Notes: generated from the sequence alone by a model not told the origin. 53,046 nucleotides of DNA from Pseudanabaena sp. 'Roaring Creek' (GCF_001402795.1 NZ_LIRE01000743.1:1-53046), one strand, 5' to 3'; shown: positions 25,874 to 34,291, counted from the stretch's first letter. Numbers and translations are program-made.

Positions 25874-27091
25874 ATGATCGCAACCGAAATCGCCCAGACA
25901 AATGGACATATCACAGCATTGACCGTAACCCAAAAATCATCATTAGCAAAATTGCAACAACTGCGAGAAGAATTGAAAAGCGTGTACCTAGACCGCAGCG
26001 AAGCGATCGACCTAATCTTGGTAGGACTGCTATCGAAAATGCACGTTTTCCTAGGAGGCAAACCAGGCACAGGCAAAACCGAACTCGCGAAAGCCGTTTC
26101 TGATGCAATCACAGGAACCACCTTCTTTCATTACCTGATGACCAAAACCACCGTCGCCGAAGAAGTCTTAGGAGCGCCCGACCTCGCCGAACTGCAAAAA
26201 GGCAAATTCGTGCGCGACACCGAAGCCATGTTACCCGAAGCGCACCTAGCGCTCATGGACGAAATCGGCAAAGCAAATAGCATTGTCCGCAACTCCGCAT
26301 TAGGACTGATGAACGAGCGAGAATTCCTCAACGGTAAAACCAAACTGCAATCACCATTAATCACCATGATTGGCTGTTCCAACGAACTCCTAAATGGAGA
26401 AGAAGACGGAGCATTCTGGGATCGGCTGAGCCTGAGATATATGGTCGATCATCTAGGCGATGAAGACCTGAGAACCTTACTGCTCCGAAAGACTAGCAAC
26501 ATTACAACTCCTCAAATCACCACCATGCTGAGCCTAGCAGAACTAGAGCAAATGCAAACCGCTGTGAAAAACGTGACATTCCCCGCCCCAGTCATCGACT
26601 CCCTGATCGACCTACAACGGGAACTGAAGAAAGAAAACTTCATCGTCAGTACCAGAAAATACGTGCAGATTGTCACCATTCTTAAAGCCTATGCCTATTT
26701 GCAAGAAGAACCCGAAGTCAGCGAAGACAGCTTTGAAATTCTCAACCATGTGATCTGGAATCATCCTAGAGAACAAGCGCTGATCAGAAAAATCGTCGCC
26801 AAAGTTGGCAACCCCGTGAATATCCAAGCCCAAGAAATCCTCGCCGCCATCACCGAAAAGCTATCAGACTTGGGCAACTGTCCAGTTTATGGCACCAAGA
26901 AACAGCAAGACGATTGGGCAACTGAAGGCTCTGGAGTATTGTCCGATATGCGAAACATGATCGACAGACTGCAAAACTTGATTGCTCAGCACCCGAACAG
27001 GGCAAAGAAAGCCCAACAAGCGATCGCCGAAATCGAAGCCAAGAAGAAACCATTACTAGCGAAAGTCAGTGAAATCATGTACGGCGCATAG
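25874..27091 (+). CDS. MoxR-family AAA+ ATPase (RavA-like)
   Basis: 405 residues. Walker A is GKPGTGKT (62-69), Walker B is LALMDEIGKAN (D129, E130), and GCSNELLNGEEDGAFWDRL is the sensor/arginine region typical of RavA/MoxR. Ribosome site AGAGGAACTCAACA precedes the ATG. MoxR ATPases act with VWA proteins as chaperones that remodel protein complexes. Here the VWA partner follows directly (27155). RavA-ViaA pairs are mostly chromosomal, so presence in a plasmid core block suggests a dedicated client such as the replication or polymerase proteins (inference). Confidence 0.88.
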   Translation: MIATEIAQTNGHITALTVTQKSSLAKLQQLREELKSVYLDRSEAIDLILVGLLSKMHVFLGGKPGTGKTELAKAVSDAITGTTFFHYLMTKTTVAEEVLGAPDLAELQKGKFVRDTEAMLPEAHLALMDEIGKANSIVRNSALGLMNEREFLNGKTKLQSPLITMIGCSNELLNGEEDGAFWDRLSLRYMVDHLGDEDLRTLLLRKTSNITTPQITTMLSLAELEQMQTAVKNVTFPAPVIDSLIDLQRELKKENFIVSTRKYVQIVTILKAYAYLQEEPEVSEDSFEILNHVIWNHPREQALIRKIVAKVGNPVNIQAQEILAAITEKLSDLGNCPVYGTKKQQDDWATEGSGVLSDMRNMIDRLQNLIAQHPNRAKKAQQAIAEIEAKKKPLLAKVSEIMYGA

Positions 27092-27102
27092 AAACAATCA
27101 AC

Positions 27103-27134
27103 AGAGAGCAGATTACCTGCTCTCTCATCTTTTT
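27103..27134 (+). terminator. Terminator between MoxR and VWA genes
   Basis: AGAGAGCAG (27103-27111) and CTGCTCTCT (27117-27125) pair around a 5-base loop, followed by CATCTTTTT. The VWA gene begins about 20 bases later. Confidence 0.7.
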
Positions 27135-27154
27135 CAACTTAATAGAGAATCAAA

Positions 27155-28612
27155 ATGCAAGAACCCTTAGTGTATGTGATCCCGAAATGGACAGAGTTAT
27201 GTGTAGATGACTTCAAAGAAAAATCATCCAGACTGAGCGAAGTGATTGAAGAAGGCGAAAGCAAAGTCTACAACTTTGAAACCTTTGTCAGCGAAACCTA
27301 TCATCGCCTGTACGATCGCCAACCCAACCGACTTGAAGACAGCGCCATCAAACCAGAGAACAAAATCTGGATCGCCATACATCAACAGATGAGCGAACTA
27401 GAAGTATTTCAGCAATTTAGCAACCGACTGAATGGCGATGAATTTCTCTCAGGTATTGGCGCAACCGCCCTATGTATCGCGATTGTCGAAATGCTGCCCG
27501 AACCAACCGAACCACTAGAAGACCCAGAAGTAATCAGAAATCAGCTTCGGGGTATTTTTGAAGCATTGCAAGGACAAACACCCAATGCTGGGCTAATGCA
27601 AAAGATTCAACAGTTAAAACAAAAAGGACTAGAAGCGCGACTAGCAAGTGAAGCTTATGCTGATTCCATTAGCAATGCCGCAATCGAAACCGCACTGCTA
27701 ATTGGCATAGCCAAAGCCGAAGCAGAAATGCAAGCGATCGCCGAAAGTCTATCAGCCTATAGCGGCAGCAGCAATTACAGCAACGAAACCCAACTCAAAA
27801 TCGCCGATAAAATCCATCTCGCCCAGCGCCTTCAAGCATCGCCAAAACTGCAAGCGATCGCTGAACTCGCAGGCAAGAAAATCGCGATCGCTGCCAAGAT
27901 GCAACGCAGCAAAGTCAAAGAAGGACGAACCGAAATCATCGGCGTAACCACAGGCAACGACCTAACCCGACTACTGCCTTGCGAGCTAGTCAAGCTTACC
28001 GAACCCGCACTATTCCCCATATTCGCCAAAGGCTATATTGAGCGATCGCTCCTGCAACGAGAGCTAATCAGCCGCGAACCTTTAGCCAGAGGTCCAATCA
28101 TCATTTGTCTAGATTCCAGTGGATCAATGCAAGGTCAAGCAGAAATCTGGAGCAAAGCGATCGCCCTAGCCCTATTAAGTATCGCTGTGAGTCAAAAGCG
28201 CCATTGCCGCATCCTACACTTCACAGACATCGTGGAGCGGATCGATGACTTTGCAGGCGAAATCCCCGATACCAATCGTGTGATTGACTGCATCGAAAAG
28301 TTCTACAACGGAGGCAGCACTAGTTTTACAGCCGCCCTAACGGGAGCATTAGTATCGATCCAACAGCACGAACAAACCAAGAAAGCCGATGTGGTATTAA
28401 TCACCGACGGACTAGACAACCCATCATCTAGATTCATGGAGCAATGGCAAATAGACAGAAAAAAGTATGAATTTAGCTGCTATGGCATCCTGATTACCAG
28501 TGGCAACCTTGGCAACTACGAAAGCACGATCAACAAGCTGTGCGATCGCTATGTGGAAATAGACGACCTCACAGATGACAGTGAAGTATCCGACTGTTTA
28601 TACAGCATCTAA
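27155..28612 (+). CDS. VWA-domain protein (ViaA/CoxE-like), partner of the MoxR ATPase
   Basis: 485 residues. The C-terminal 170 residues form a von Willebrand A domain with the metal site DSSGSM (D320-M325), the threonine of GGSTSFTAAL and the aspartate of VVLITDGLDN, so all MIDAS elements are present. The first 300 residues are helical and not recognised, as in ViaA. The protein should bind a target in a metal-dependent way and deliver it to the MoxR ATPase. Gene order MoxR then VWA is the usual one. It ends just before the strong terminator at 28624. Confidence 0.85.
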   Translation: MQEPLVYVIPKWTELCVDDFKEKSSRLSEVIEEGESKVYNFETFVSETYHRLYDRQPNRLEDSAIKPENKIWIAIHQQMSELEVFQQFSNRLNGDEFLSGIGATALCIAIVEMLPEPTEPLEDPEVIRNQLRGIFEALQGQTPNAGLMQKIQQLKQKGLEARLASEAYADSISNAAIETALLIGIAKAEAEMQAIAESLSAYSGSSNYSNETQLKIADKIHLAQRLQASPKLQAIAELAGKKIAIAAKMQRSKVKEGRTEIIGVTTGNDLTRLLPCELVKLTEPALFPIFAKGYIERSLLQRELISREPLARGPIIICLDSSGSMQGQAEIWSKAIALALLSIAVSQKRHCRILHFTDIVERIDDFAGEIPDTNRVIDCIEKFYNGGSTSFTAALTGALVSIQQHEQTKKADVVLITDGLDNPSSRFMEQWQIDRKKYEFSCYGILITSGNLGNYESTINKLCDRYVEIDDLTDDSEVSDCLYSI

Positions 28613-28623
28613 AAAACATTTGC

Positions 28624-28667
28624 AGCCAGAGATAGGCGGCGCGATGCGCCACCTATCTCTGGCTTTT
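28624..28667 (+). terminator. Long two-part terminator hairpin
   Basis: AGCCAGAGATAGG (28624-28636) pairs with CCTATCTCTGGCT (28652-28664). An inner GGCGC/GCGCC stem (28638-28642/28646-28650) caps it. TTTT follows. This is the clearest terminator in the window. Confidence 0.85.
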
Positions 28668-28739
28668 CCTCTAGCGAGGTTCGCAAGGAAAAATTCCAAG
28701 TATTTATCAAACCCACTTACTCAACAAGGAGCAATATCT

Positions 28740-29912
28740 ATGACCTACTCATTTCAGCAAGCAACGAAAGAAAACATCAAACTCCGCATGGCACTGTATG
28801 GCCCCCCAGGCTGTGGCAAAACCTACACCGCTCTGCAACTAGCAACAATACTGGGCAAAAAGATTGGACTGATTGACACTGAATATGGCTCTAGCCGTAA
28901 ATATGCCAACCTGTTTAACTTTAAAGTGCTAGAACTAACCAAATTTGGGCCAAGCCAATATTACAACGCTATTGAAAGTGCCGAAGAATCAGGATTTGAT
29001 TACCTAATCATCGACTCGTTATCCCATGCTTGGTATGCCGAACTAGATGCAGTAGGTAGTGACGTGAGGAACTGGGCAAGAGTACGTCCAATCGAACGGC
29101 AACTATGGGATAAAATCATCAGTTCCAGTTGCCACATCATTGCCACAATGAGATCCAAAATCGAGTACGACTACAACACAGTCGAAGTTGGCGGCAAGCA
29201 GAAAATCACCAGTGTCCGCAAGATTGGCACAGCCCCAATCCAAAAAGAAGGCAGCGAATTTGAACTAGACATCTGTGGCTTACTAGATGACCAAAATACA
29301 CTGACGATCTCCAAAAGCAGATGTCCTGAAATCAGCAACGGTATTTTTCCAAAACCAGGAAAGAAGTTTGCAGAAATGATTCAAACATGGCTCAGTGATG
29401 ACACCCCAGCGCCCAGCCATACTTTTGTCCCAGTGATCAATGTCCCTGTTAATCCCGTTGTCCAGCAACCACAGGTACAACCAGAACTAGCAGCAATCGC
29501 CAGTCGTAATGGTCATACAGCCGAACTTGCCAGCACTAATGGGCATCTAGCCACAGCCGTAGAGACAAAACCAACCATTAATACACAGCCCAACTCCAGT
29601 AAAACCGATAATCCAGCCAAAGCCGCCTTCAAAGCATTATTAGCCATCACCCAGCAACCAATCAGCAAAGTGATTGAGACTAGCATTGATCTCTATGGAG
29701 CTGATCCAAGTGGCACAAAGCCCAAATTCAACAGTGAAAACATGACCGCCGATCAAATCAAAGATGTCTGTGAAGCACTGATGAAGGAATGGTTAGGACT
29801 AAAAGGATATACATCCGAACTAGCCCAAAATCTGATTGAGATATCGACTTCGCGCTATCCAAGTCAATATGCAGAAATTGCCAAAGACATCGCCAGTCAA
29901 CTGGAATTCTAG
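28740..29912 (+). CDS. RecA-fold ATPase, Sak4-like
   Basis: 390 residues from ATG 28740, chosen for CAAGGAGC 8-14 bases upstream; the frame opens further back across the terminator, which is not credible. Walker A is GPPGCGKT (21-28). GLIDTEYGS and FDYLIIDSLSHAWYAEL give the Walker B and sensor regions of phage AAA_24/Sak4-type recombination ATPases. A Ser/Thr/Asn/Pro-rich linker (about residues 230-290) joins a C-terminal helical domain. Sak4-like proteins help single-strand annealing with SSB, and ssb lies downstream in the same block. The protein is plausibly a recombination mediator for the element. Confidence 0.75.
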   Translation: MTYSFQQATKENIKLRMALYGPPGCGKTYTALQLATILGKKIGLIDTEYGSSRKYANLFNFKVLELTKFGPSQYYNAIESAEESGFDYLIIDSLSHAWYAELDAVGSDVRNWARVRPIERQLWDKIISSSCHIIATMRSKIEYDYNTVEVGGKQKITSVRKIGTAPIQKEGSEFELDICGLLDDQNTLTISKSRCPEISNGIFPKPGKKFAEMIQTWLSDDTPAPSHTFVPVINVPVNPVVQQPQVQPELAAIASRNGHTAELASTNGHLATAVETKPTINTQPNSSKTDNPAKAAFKALLAITQQPISKVIETSIDLYGADPSGTKPKFNSENMTADQIKDVCEALMKEWLGLKGYTSELAQNLIEISTSRYPSQYAEIAKDIASQLEF

Positions 29913-29938
29913 CAAGAGCCAGTTTAATTAACAATAAG

Positions 29939-29979
29939 CAACAAAATCGATGATTACCTCACAATCATTGGTTTTGTTG
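29939..29979 (+). terminator. 17-bp hairpin with two G-U pairs
   Basis: Left arm 29939-29955 and right arm 29963-29979 (core ATGATT/AATCAT) pair over 17 positions, two of them G-U in RNA. The loop is 7 bases. No T-run follows. Confidence 0.55.
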
Positions 29980-30010
29980 TAGGTATTGCTAAAAACAACC
30001 CAAGAAGAAT

Positions 30011-30397
30011 ATGTACAACCACATCTCAACCAGAGCCGATGTCAAGGTGGGAGAGCACTTTGTGGTATGGCACATCGGCGGCGAACCCGAAACCAGTATA
30101 CGCGAAGTCACCAAAGTTGGCTTTGGCTCAACCGATTCCGCCTTTTCACTAGAAGGGATATCAGGTCGTTTCCACTTCGACTACTCACTGGGCAGAATCA
30201 GACATGACCTTGAACTCCAGATCGAAATTTATGTTTTATTCGATTCAATGGAACAACTTAGGCTAGAACAACGCCGCCGCAAATTGGCGTACCACATTAG
30301 GCAAGTCGCTAAGAAGCTCTATGGCTTGCCCACATTGCCCTATAGCACTCGCCAACTTGAAGCGATCGCCAAAGCATTAGAATTGAAGATATGCTAA
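30011..30397 (+). CDS. Hypothetical protein, 128 residues
   Basis: ATG 30011 follows AAGAAG. It is beta-rich in the first 80 residues (VGEHFVVWHIGGEPETSI and FSLEGISGRFHFDYSL) and helical with Arg-rich segments near 85-110 (RLEQRRRKLAYHIRQVAKKL). The family is not recognised. It lies between the Sak4-like ATPase and ssb, so a DNA-processing role is likely but unproven. It is followed by about 110 bases without a gene, holding a short dispersed repeat (30458-30476). Confidence 0.6.
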   Translation: MYNHISTRADVKVGEHFVVWHIGGEPETSIREVTKVGFGSTDSAFSLEGISGRFHFDYSLGRIRHDLELQIEIYVLFDSMEQLRLEQRRRKLAYHIRQVAKKLYGLPTLPYSTRQLEAIAKALELKIC

Positions 30398-30510
30398 TCA
30401 AAAAAATGGCTAGTGCAGCCTATCCTTACCTGTTCAGTCTCAAGATTTTTTGAAGATACGCTATCGCGTAGAAGTCCATGACCTGATTCCTAAATAGAAG
30501 GAAAAAACTC

Positions 30511-30918
30511 ATGTGTAATTCTACTAATCTCGTAGTCCTCTCTGGTTATGTCGGTAACGTATCCGAATTGCGTCAAACCAAAACCAGTGGCAAAGACGTA
30601 CTAGACTTCAGCCTCGCCGTACAGCCCAAACCTCGCCGCGACAAAGAGGGTAATTGGCTCGACCAAGAACCGCTTTGGGTAAAAGTAGTCTGCTGGAATG
30701 GAACTGCGGAATATGCCGAAGAGCGAGCAGAATCTGGACGCTTTGTCGAAGTTACAGGAGTTCTGACTCAGCCTGAAGAATACAAGTCCAAGAAAGACAA
30801 GAAGCATCATGCGCGGACAGTGATTCATGCCCAATCTCTGAACTTCATTGATGTTGTGAGAAAGTCTGCCGAAGACGAAGAGTATGAAGAATCACCCATT
30901 TACGATGATGACTTCTAG
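30511..30918 (+). CDS. ssb: Single-stranded DNA-binding protein (SSB), interrupted at its stop codon by a group II intron
   Basis: 135 residues, an OB-fold SSB: LVVLSGYVGNVSELRQTK, then DVLDFSLAV, WVKVVCWN, YAEERAESGRFVEVTG and GVLTQPEEY. The tail is acidic and ends DDDF, like the SSB protein-interaction tip though not the classical DDDIPF. It binds single-stranded DNA during plasmid replication or recombination; partners may be the Sak4-like ATPase and RecD2. The last codon base of the stop TAG is supplied by the first G of a group II intron (30918). After splicing the stop depends on the first base of exon 2, so it is either restored or the frame is extended into the terminator. Confidence 0.9.
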   Translation: MCNSTNLVVLSGYVGNVSELRQTKTSGKDVLDFSLAVQPKPRRDKEGNWLDQEPLWVKVVCWNGTAEYAEERAESGRFVEVTGVLTQPEEYKSKKDKKHHARTVIHAQSLNFIDVVRKSAEDEEYEESPIYDDDF

Positions 30919-33092
30919 TGCGATTCGTTTCATACAAATATCAGTATAAAAGCTGAAAATAAACATGAAAGCTAGGTCTATAAGGAGACCTAGCTTAACT
31001 ATTCAAGTGATGAAGGTGCAAGTCCCTCCGTCTAAACTCAAGACTGAATCCTTATCTGCCCACACTGAGTAAACTCGATTTTTACAGGGTGAAGCTGGGA
31101 ACAGGGCGCAATCAGACATCCGTTGCAGATGACACTGGCGCTAATAGGGAGTTTCTAAGATGAAACAGAGCCTAGAAAAGCAACCTACGTCGAGGCAGAC
31201 GCAACATAATGTCTGACCACGCCAGAGATATAGTATCCCGCCGCTAAATTAGAAGTTAAACGGCATGAGTAAGGGGTTCTGGCGGTTGAATTGGCTACAT
31301 CTAAGGGAACAAACAATCACATGGATGGAACGAATAAAAACGAATCTAAGGTCTGTAAGTTGTCGAACTTATGGTAGACCAGACGAGAGGATTAATCCCT
31401 TAGATTTGGGTAGGATGCGGCGTAATTGCTGCAAGGTATTCAGAATACACAAACTAGAGAAGATCATGGTTAGACACGATATTAATATCAGTGAACTATG
31501 GAAAGACATACCTTGGAAGAAATTTCGGGTTAACCTTTTCAGGCTACAAAAGCGCGTGTATAAAGCGGTACAAGTTGGAGACATGAGGAAAAGTCGGTCA
31601 ATCCAGAAACTTATTTTAAAATCTCAATCGGCTAGATTACTAGCGATTCGACAAGTTACGCAGTTAAACACTGGCAAGAAGACGGCAGGTATAGACGGTA
31701 AAGCATCGCTTAACTTTAAAGAGAGATTTACCTTAGCTGAGAAATTAGCCAAAGAATATGCCAACTGGAAGCATCAAGGCTTGCGAGAAATTCCCATCCC
31801 AAAAAAAGACGGGACAACTCGGATGCTAAAAGTGCCTACAATCGCGGATAGAGCATGGCAATGCCTAGCAAAATATGCACTCGAACCAGCACACGAAGCG
31901 ACTTTCCATGCAAGAAGTTACGGATTTAGAACAGGACGTTCGGCACAAGATGCCCAGAAAATCCTATTTAATAGTCTAAACAGTCGTTGCAATGGAATAA
32001 ATAAAAGGGTAATCGAACTCGATATTGAAAAATGCTTCGACAGGATTAACCACTCCTCAATCATGGAAAACTTAATAGCACCCACAGGGCTTAAGCTTGG
32101 AATCTTCCGATGCCTTAAAGCGGGTGTAAATGTAGGTTTTCCAGACCAAGGAACGCCACAAGGCGGAGTAGTTAGCCCACTGCTAGCCAACATAGCACTC
32201 AATGGGATAGAGGATATCCATAGCTATAAAGATACAAACGGAATAGCTACCCCATCTGTAAGATACGCAGATGACATGGTCATAATCCTACGCCCAAAAG
32301 ACGATGATGTAAAAATACTTGCGAGAATCAACGAATTTTTAGCCGAAAGAGGCATGAAGGTTAGTGAAAAGAAGACGAAGATTACCGCAACGAAAGATGG
32401 TTTTGATTTCCTCGGCTGGCACTTCAAAGTCCAGAAAAACGGAAAATTTAGATGCACACCCTCAGTGGACAACTTCAAAGGTTTCCGTAAGAAAGTAAAA
32501 ACCATTGTCAACAACTCGAACTATGGCGCAACAGTAAAAGCGATGAAACTAGCCCCTGTTGTTAGAGGTTGGAGAAATTACCATAAGAACTGCAAGATGG
32601 ATGGGGCTAGGCATTCGCTCTACTTCATCCGAAAACGAGCTTTCATGGTTTTTAACAAGGAAACTAGACAAAATCGCCATAGCAGTAAATTTTTACTGAA
32701 TAAGGCATTCCCTTCTGTTCCCTACTCCGAAAACAAACATATCAATGTTAAAGGTAATAAATCACCATACGACGGCGATATGGTCTACTGGAGCGCACGT
32801 AATAGCAATCTCTACGACAATACAACTTCTAAAGCTCTTAAAAAGCAAAACCATTCATGTCAATCCTGCGGATTAAAATTTGTAGGCGATGAAAAAATCC
32901 ATCTGCACCACGTAGATGGAAATCATAATAATTGGAAGCAAAATAACCTCGTAGCAATACATGAGAGTTGCCACGATTATCATCACATGAGCCAAAGCGC
33001 AAGCTAAGAATATCGGGAGCTGGATACACGGAAACGGGTACGTCCAGATCTAACTGAGAGGGGCGGGGCATAATAGCCCCCCTCGACTCAAC
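30918..33092 (+). mobile_element. Group II intron (chloroplast-like, HNH-type), inserted at the ssb stop codon
   Basis: The 5' end GTGCG (30918-30922) matches the group II consensus. Inside are a 5' hairpin (arms AAGCTAGGTCT/AGACCTAGCTT near 30970-31000) and AAGGTGCAAGTCC of domain I. A GCCG/CGGC hairpin near 31240-31262 has TAGAAG in its loop, exactly complementary to the last six exon bases CTTCTA, so EBS1-IBS1 pairing fixes the 5' boundary. Domain V is at 33016-33050 (GAGCTGGA stem, GAAA loop). Domain VI has a bulged A at 33086, 7 bases from a 3' end at 33092 (AAC); 33093 is also possible. The encoded maturase at 31466 is intact, so the intron is probably active. It lacks HIP1 sites, unlike its surroundings. 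Confidence 0.85.
31466..33007 (+). CDS. ltrA: Group II intron-encoded protein: reverse transcriptase, maturase, HNH endonuclease
   Basis: 513 residues from ATG 31466. The frame is open from 31265, but that stretch is structured intron RNA, and typical proteins start at the SELWKDIPW region. Domains: RT-0 to RT-7 with RLQKRVYKAV, TAGIDG, YADD (Y267-D270) and GFDFLGWHF. Domain X is near residues 310-400 (RGWRNYHKNC). A C-terminal HNH endonuclease (CQSCG, then HLHHVDGNHNNWKQNN and HESCH, about 464-508) is complete. The protein helps splicing and copies the intron into new sites by retrohoming. No frame breaks are seen. Confidence 0.92.
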   Translation: MVRHDINISELWKDIPWKKFRVNLFRLQKRVYKAVQVGDMRKSRSIQKLILKSQSARLLAIRQVTQLNTGKKTAGIDGKASLNFKERFTLAEKLAKEYANWKHQGLREIPIPKKDGTTRMLKVPTIADRAWQCLAKYALEPAHEATFHARSYGFRTGRSAQDAQKILFNSLNSRCNGINKRVIELDIEKCFDRINHSSIMENLIAPTGLKLGIFRCLKAGVNVGFPDQGTPQGGVVSPLLANIALNGIEDIHSYKDTNGIATPSVRYADDMVIILRPKDDDVKILARINEFLAERGMKVSEKKTKITATKDGFDFLGWHFKVQKNGKFRCTPSVDNFKGFRKKVKTIVNNSNYGATVKAMKLAPVVRGWRNYHKNCKMDGARHSLYFIRKRAFMVFNKETRQNRHSSKFLLNKAFPSVPYSENKHINVKGNKSPYDGDMVYWSARNSNLYDNTTSKALKKQNHSCQSCGLKFVGDEKIHLHHVDGNHNNWKQNNLVAIHESCHDYHHMSQSAS

Positions 33093-33097
33093 CGTTG

Positions 33098-33153
33098 AAA
33101 AAGCAGAGAGCAATATTGATAGATATCTATCAATATTGCTCTCTGCTTTTTTT
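33098..33153 (+). terminator. 54-base perfect palindrome with T-tract after ssb
   Basis: Two 27-base arms (33098-33124 and 33125-33151) are exact inverse copies with no loop (centre AGATATCT), ending in TTTTTTT on the plus strand. It is the natural terminator of ssb, now separated from it by the intron. The perfect symmetry makes it work in both directions. Confidence 0.85.
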
Positions 33154-33204
33154 AGTCGCTATCGCTCAAGGCTCTTGCCCAGCTAAGAAAAAGAGAAAGT
33201 AACT

Positions 33205-33642
33205 ATGATTTACACTCACAAAGGCTATCAATGCTTGCTATCGACTCGAAACACCAATCAAGGAACTGAATGGGTAGCTCAAGCCAAGAAATATTCGATC
33301 AGCATTGAGCAGAAAGTATTTGCCCAATGGCTTGGGACAAAATTGATTACTAGTTTTGACAAGGAACAGACTAAACAACACTTTGTTGAGATAGTAGAAT
33401 TATTCTTGCAAGAACATGTGGATATATTTCCACTGTATCCACGACCAGAACTACCCGACGCGACCATCGAAGCAATTCTGGATGAGCGAGTGTACCTGAC
33501 TGTAAGCAATAGCGGTAGATATCACACCGCCAAGTTTCGAGTGTTTACAGAAGAACGTCTGCGAGTATTCCCAGCACGTATCCCGATTCCAGTTGGCATC
33601 AAGTCTAACGCGAAGCCAAGGTACAGACAACTTGCCGCCTGA
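33205..33642 (+). CDS. Hypothetical protein, 145 residues
   Basis: ATG 33205 follows AAAGAGAAAGTAACT. The N-terminus is beta-rich (YTHKGYQCLLSTRN, then TEWVAQAKKYS). The C-terminus is basic (GIKSNAKPRYRQLAA). No family is recognised. It lies alone between two terminators, just upstream of the PRTRC-type genes, and may be separate from that operon. Confidence 0.6.
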   Translation: MIYTHKGYQCLLSTRNTNQGTEWVAQAKKYSISIEQKVFAQWLGTKLITSFDKEQTKQHFVEIVELFLQEHVDIFPLYPRPELPDATIEAILDERVYLTVSNSGRYHTAKFRVFTEERLRVFPARIPIPVGIKSNAKPRYRQLAA

Positions 33643-33653
33643 TCGAGCAAACT

Positions 33654-33692
33654 AACAGCAAAATCCTCAACTATGAGGATTTTGCTGTTTTT
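33654..33692 (+). terminator. 16-bp perfect terminator
   Basis: AACAGCAAAATCCTCA (33654-33669) and TGAGGATTTTGCTGTT (33674-33689) pair around a 4-base loop, followed by further Ts. It closes the 145-residue gene upstream. Confidence 0.8.
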
Positions 33693-33770
33693 TAATTCAA
33701 TTAATGCTTATTAAAAGCGGCTAGCGCCAGTGCTAACGAAGATAGCCATAATTTCATTAGTAAAAAAGCC

Positions 33771-34082
33771 ATGACCAACCCAGCGATTGATCTAGACAAA
33801 GACCGACTAAAGCTGTGCATTGAAATATTGCCAGAAGCCGACTCAACCGAGAGAATGGTCATAATATCCATTTGCCGAGAGCAGGGGATGCCTCTAATTC
33901 GGACGATAAGTTTGAATGAACTAGCACCAATCCCATTACCTTTAGCCGAGGTAATCCAAGCCTATGCCGCCAGTGAGTTAGCAAATCAAATCCCGACCAT
34001 TGAAGAAGAAAACCTAGAACCAATCGCCATTACCAAGAGATATTTAGTATCCTCAAAACCAGAACAGATGACCTTACTATGA
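33771..34082 (+). CDS. Small protein leading the PRTRC operon (possibly PRTRC E-like)
   Basis: 103 residues, alternating strands and helices (LKLCIEILPEADSTERMVII, then PLPLAEVIQAYAASEL). It opens the PRTRC-type operon and its stop overlaps the next start (ATGA at 34079). In other PRTRC operons the gene before protein C encodes protein E, with a similar size and layout, but I cannot establish homology. Ribosome site is weak. Confidence 0.55.
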   Translation: MTNPAIDLDKDRLKLCIEILPEADSTERMVIISICREQGMPLIRTISLNELAPIPLPLAEVIQAYAASELANQIPTIEEENLEPIAITKRYLVSSKPEQMTLL

Positions 34083-34291
34083 GCGAAACAGCAATGAACT
34101 ATAGCATCAAGATTGAAGGACAGACGATTCCCGTACCACCTGAAATCGGTAGTAGTGATGAACAAATTAGGGCAACTCTCAGCCTGTATTTTGAAGGCAT
34201 CAAGAACTCGAAAATCGAAAGAACCGTGCAAGCCAACGGCGATATTCTCGTTGATGTCTGCAAACTCGCAGGCACAAAAGGTGCAGTATGA
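34079..34291 (+). CDS. PRTRC system protein C, ubiquitin-like
   Basis: 70 residues. Residues 6-65 (SIKIEGQTIPVPPEIGSS, then GDILVDVCKLAGTKG) match the PRTRC protein C family, a small beta-grasp-like protein encoded with E1-, E2- and JAB-like genes. The final GTKGAV corresponds to the conserved GTKG end; no di-glycine is seen, so conjugation as in true ubiquitin would need processing. The start codon overlaps the previous stop by four bases. Another in-frame ATG six codons in is possible. Role: modifier or target of the encoded E1/E2/JAB set (inference). Confidence 0.7.
   Translation: MSETAMNYSIKIEGQTIPVPPEIGSSDEQIRATLSLYFEGIKNSKIERTVQANGDILVDVCKLAGTKGAV

Noticed and set aside
28575-28739. 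The upstream 55 codons as part of the Sak4-like protein
   Set aside because: They run through a strong terminator and have a poor protein sequence; ATG 28740 has a good ribosome site.
31265-31465. The upstream 67 codons as part of the intron protein
   Set aside because: The stretch folds as intron RNA and lies before the usual start region of these maturases.
9277-33692. A CRISPR array or integron attC family among the hairpins
   Set aside because: Stems share no sequence, there are no regularly spaced repeats, and no cas or integrase gene is present.
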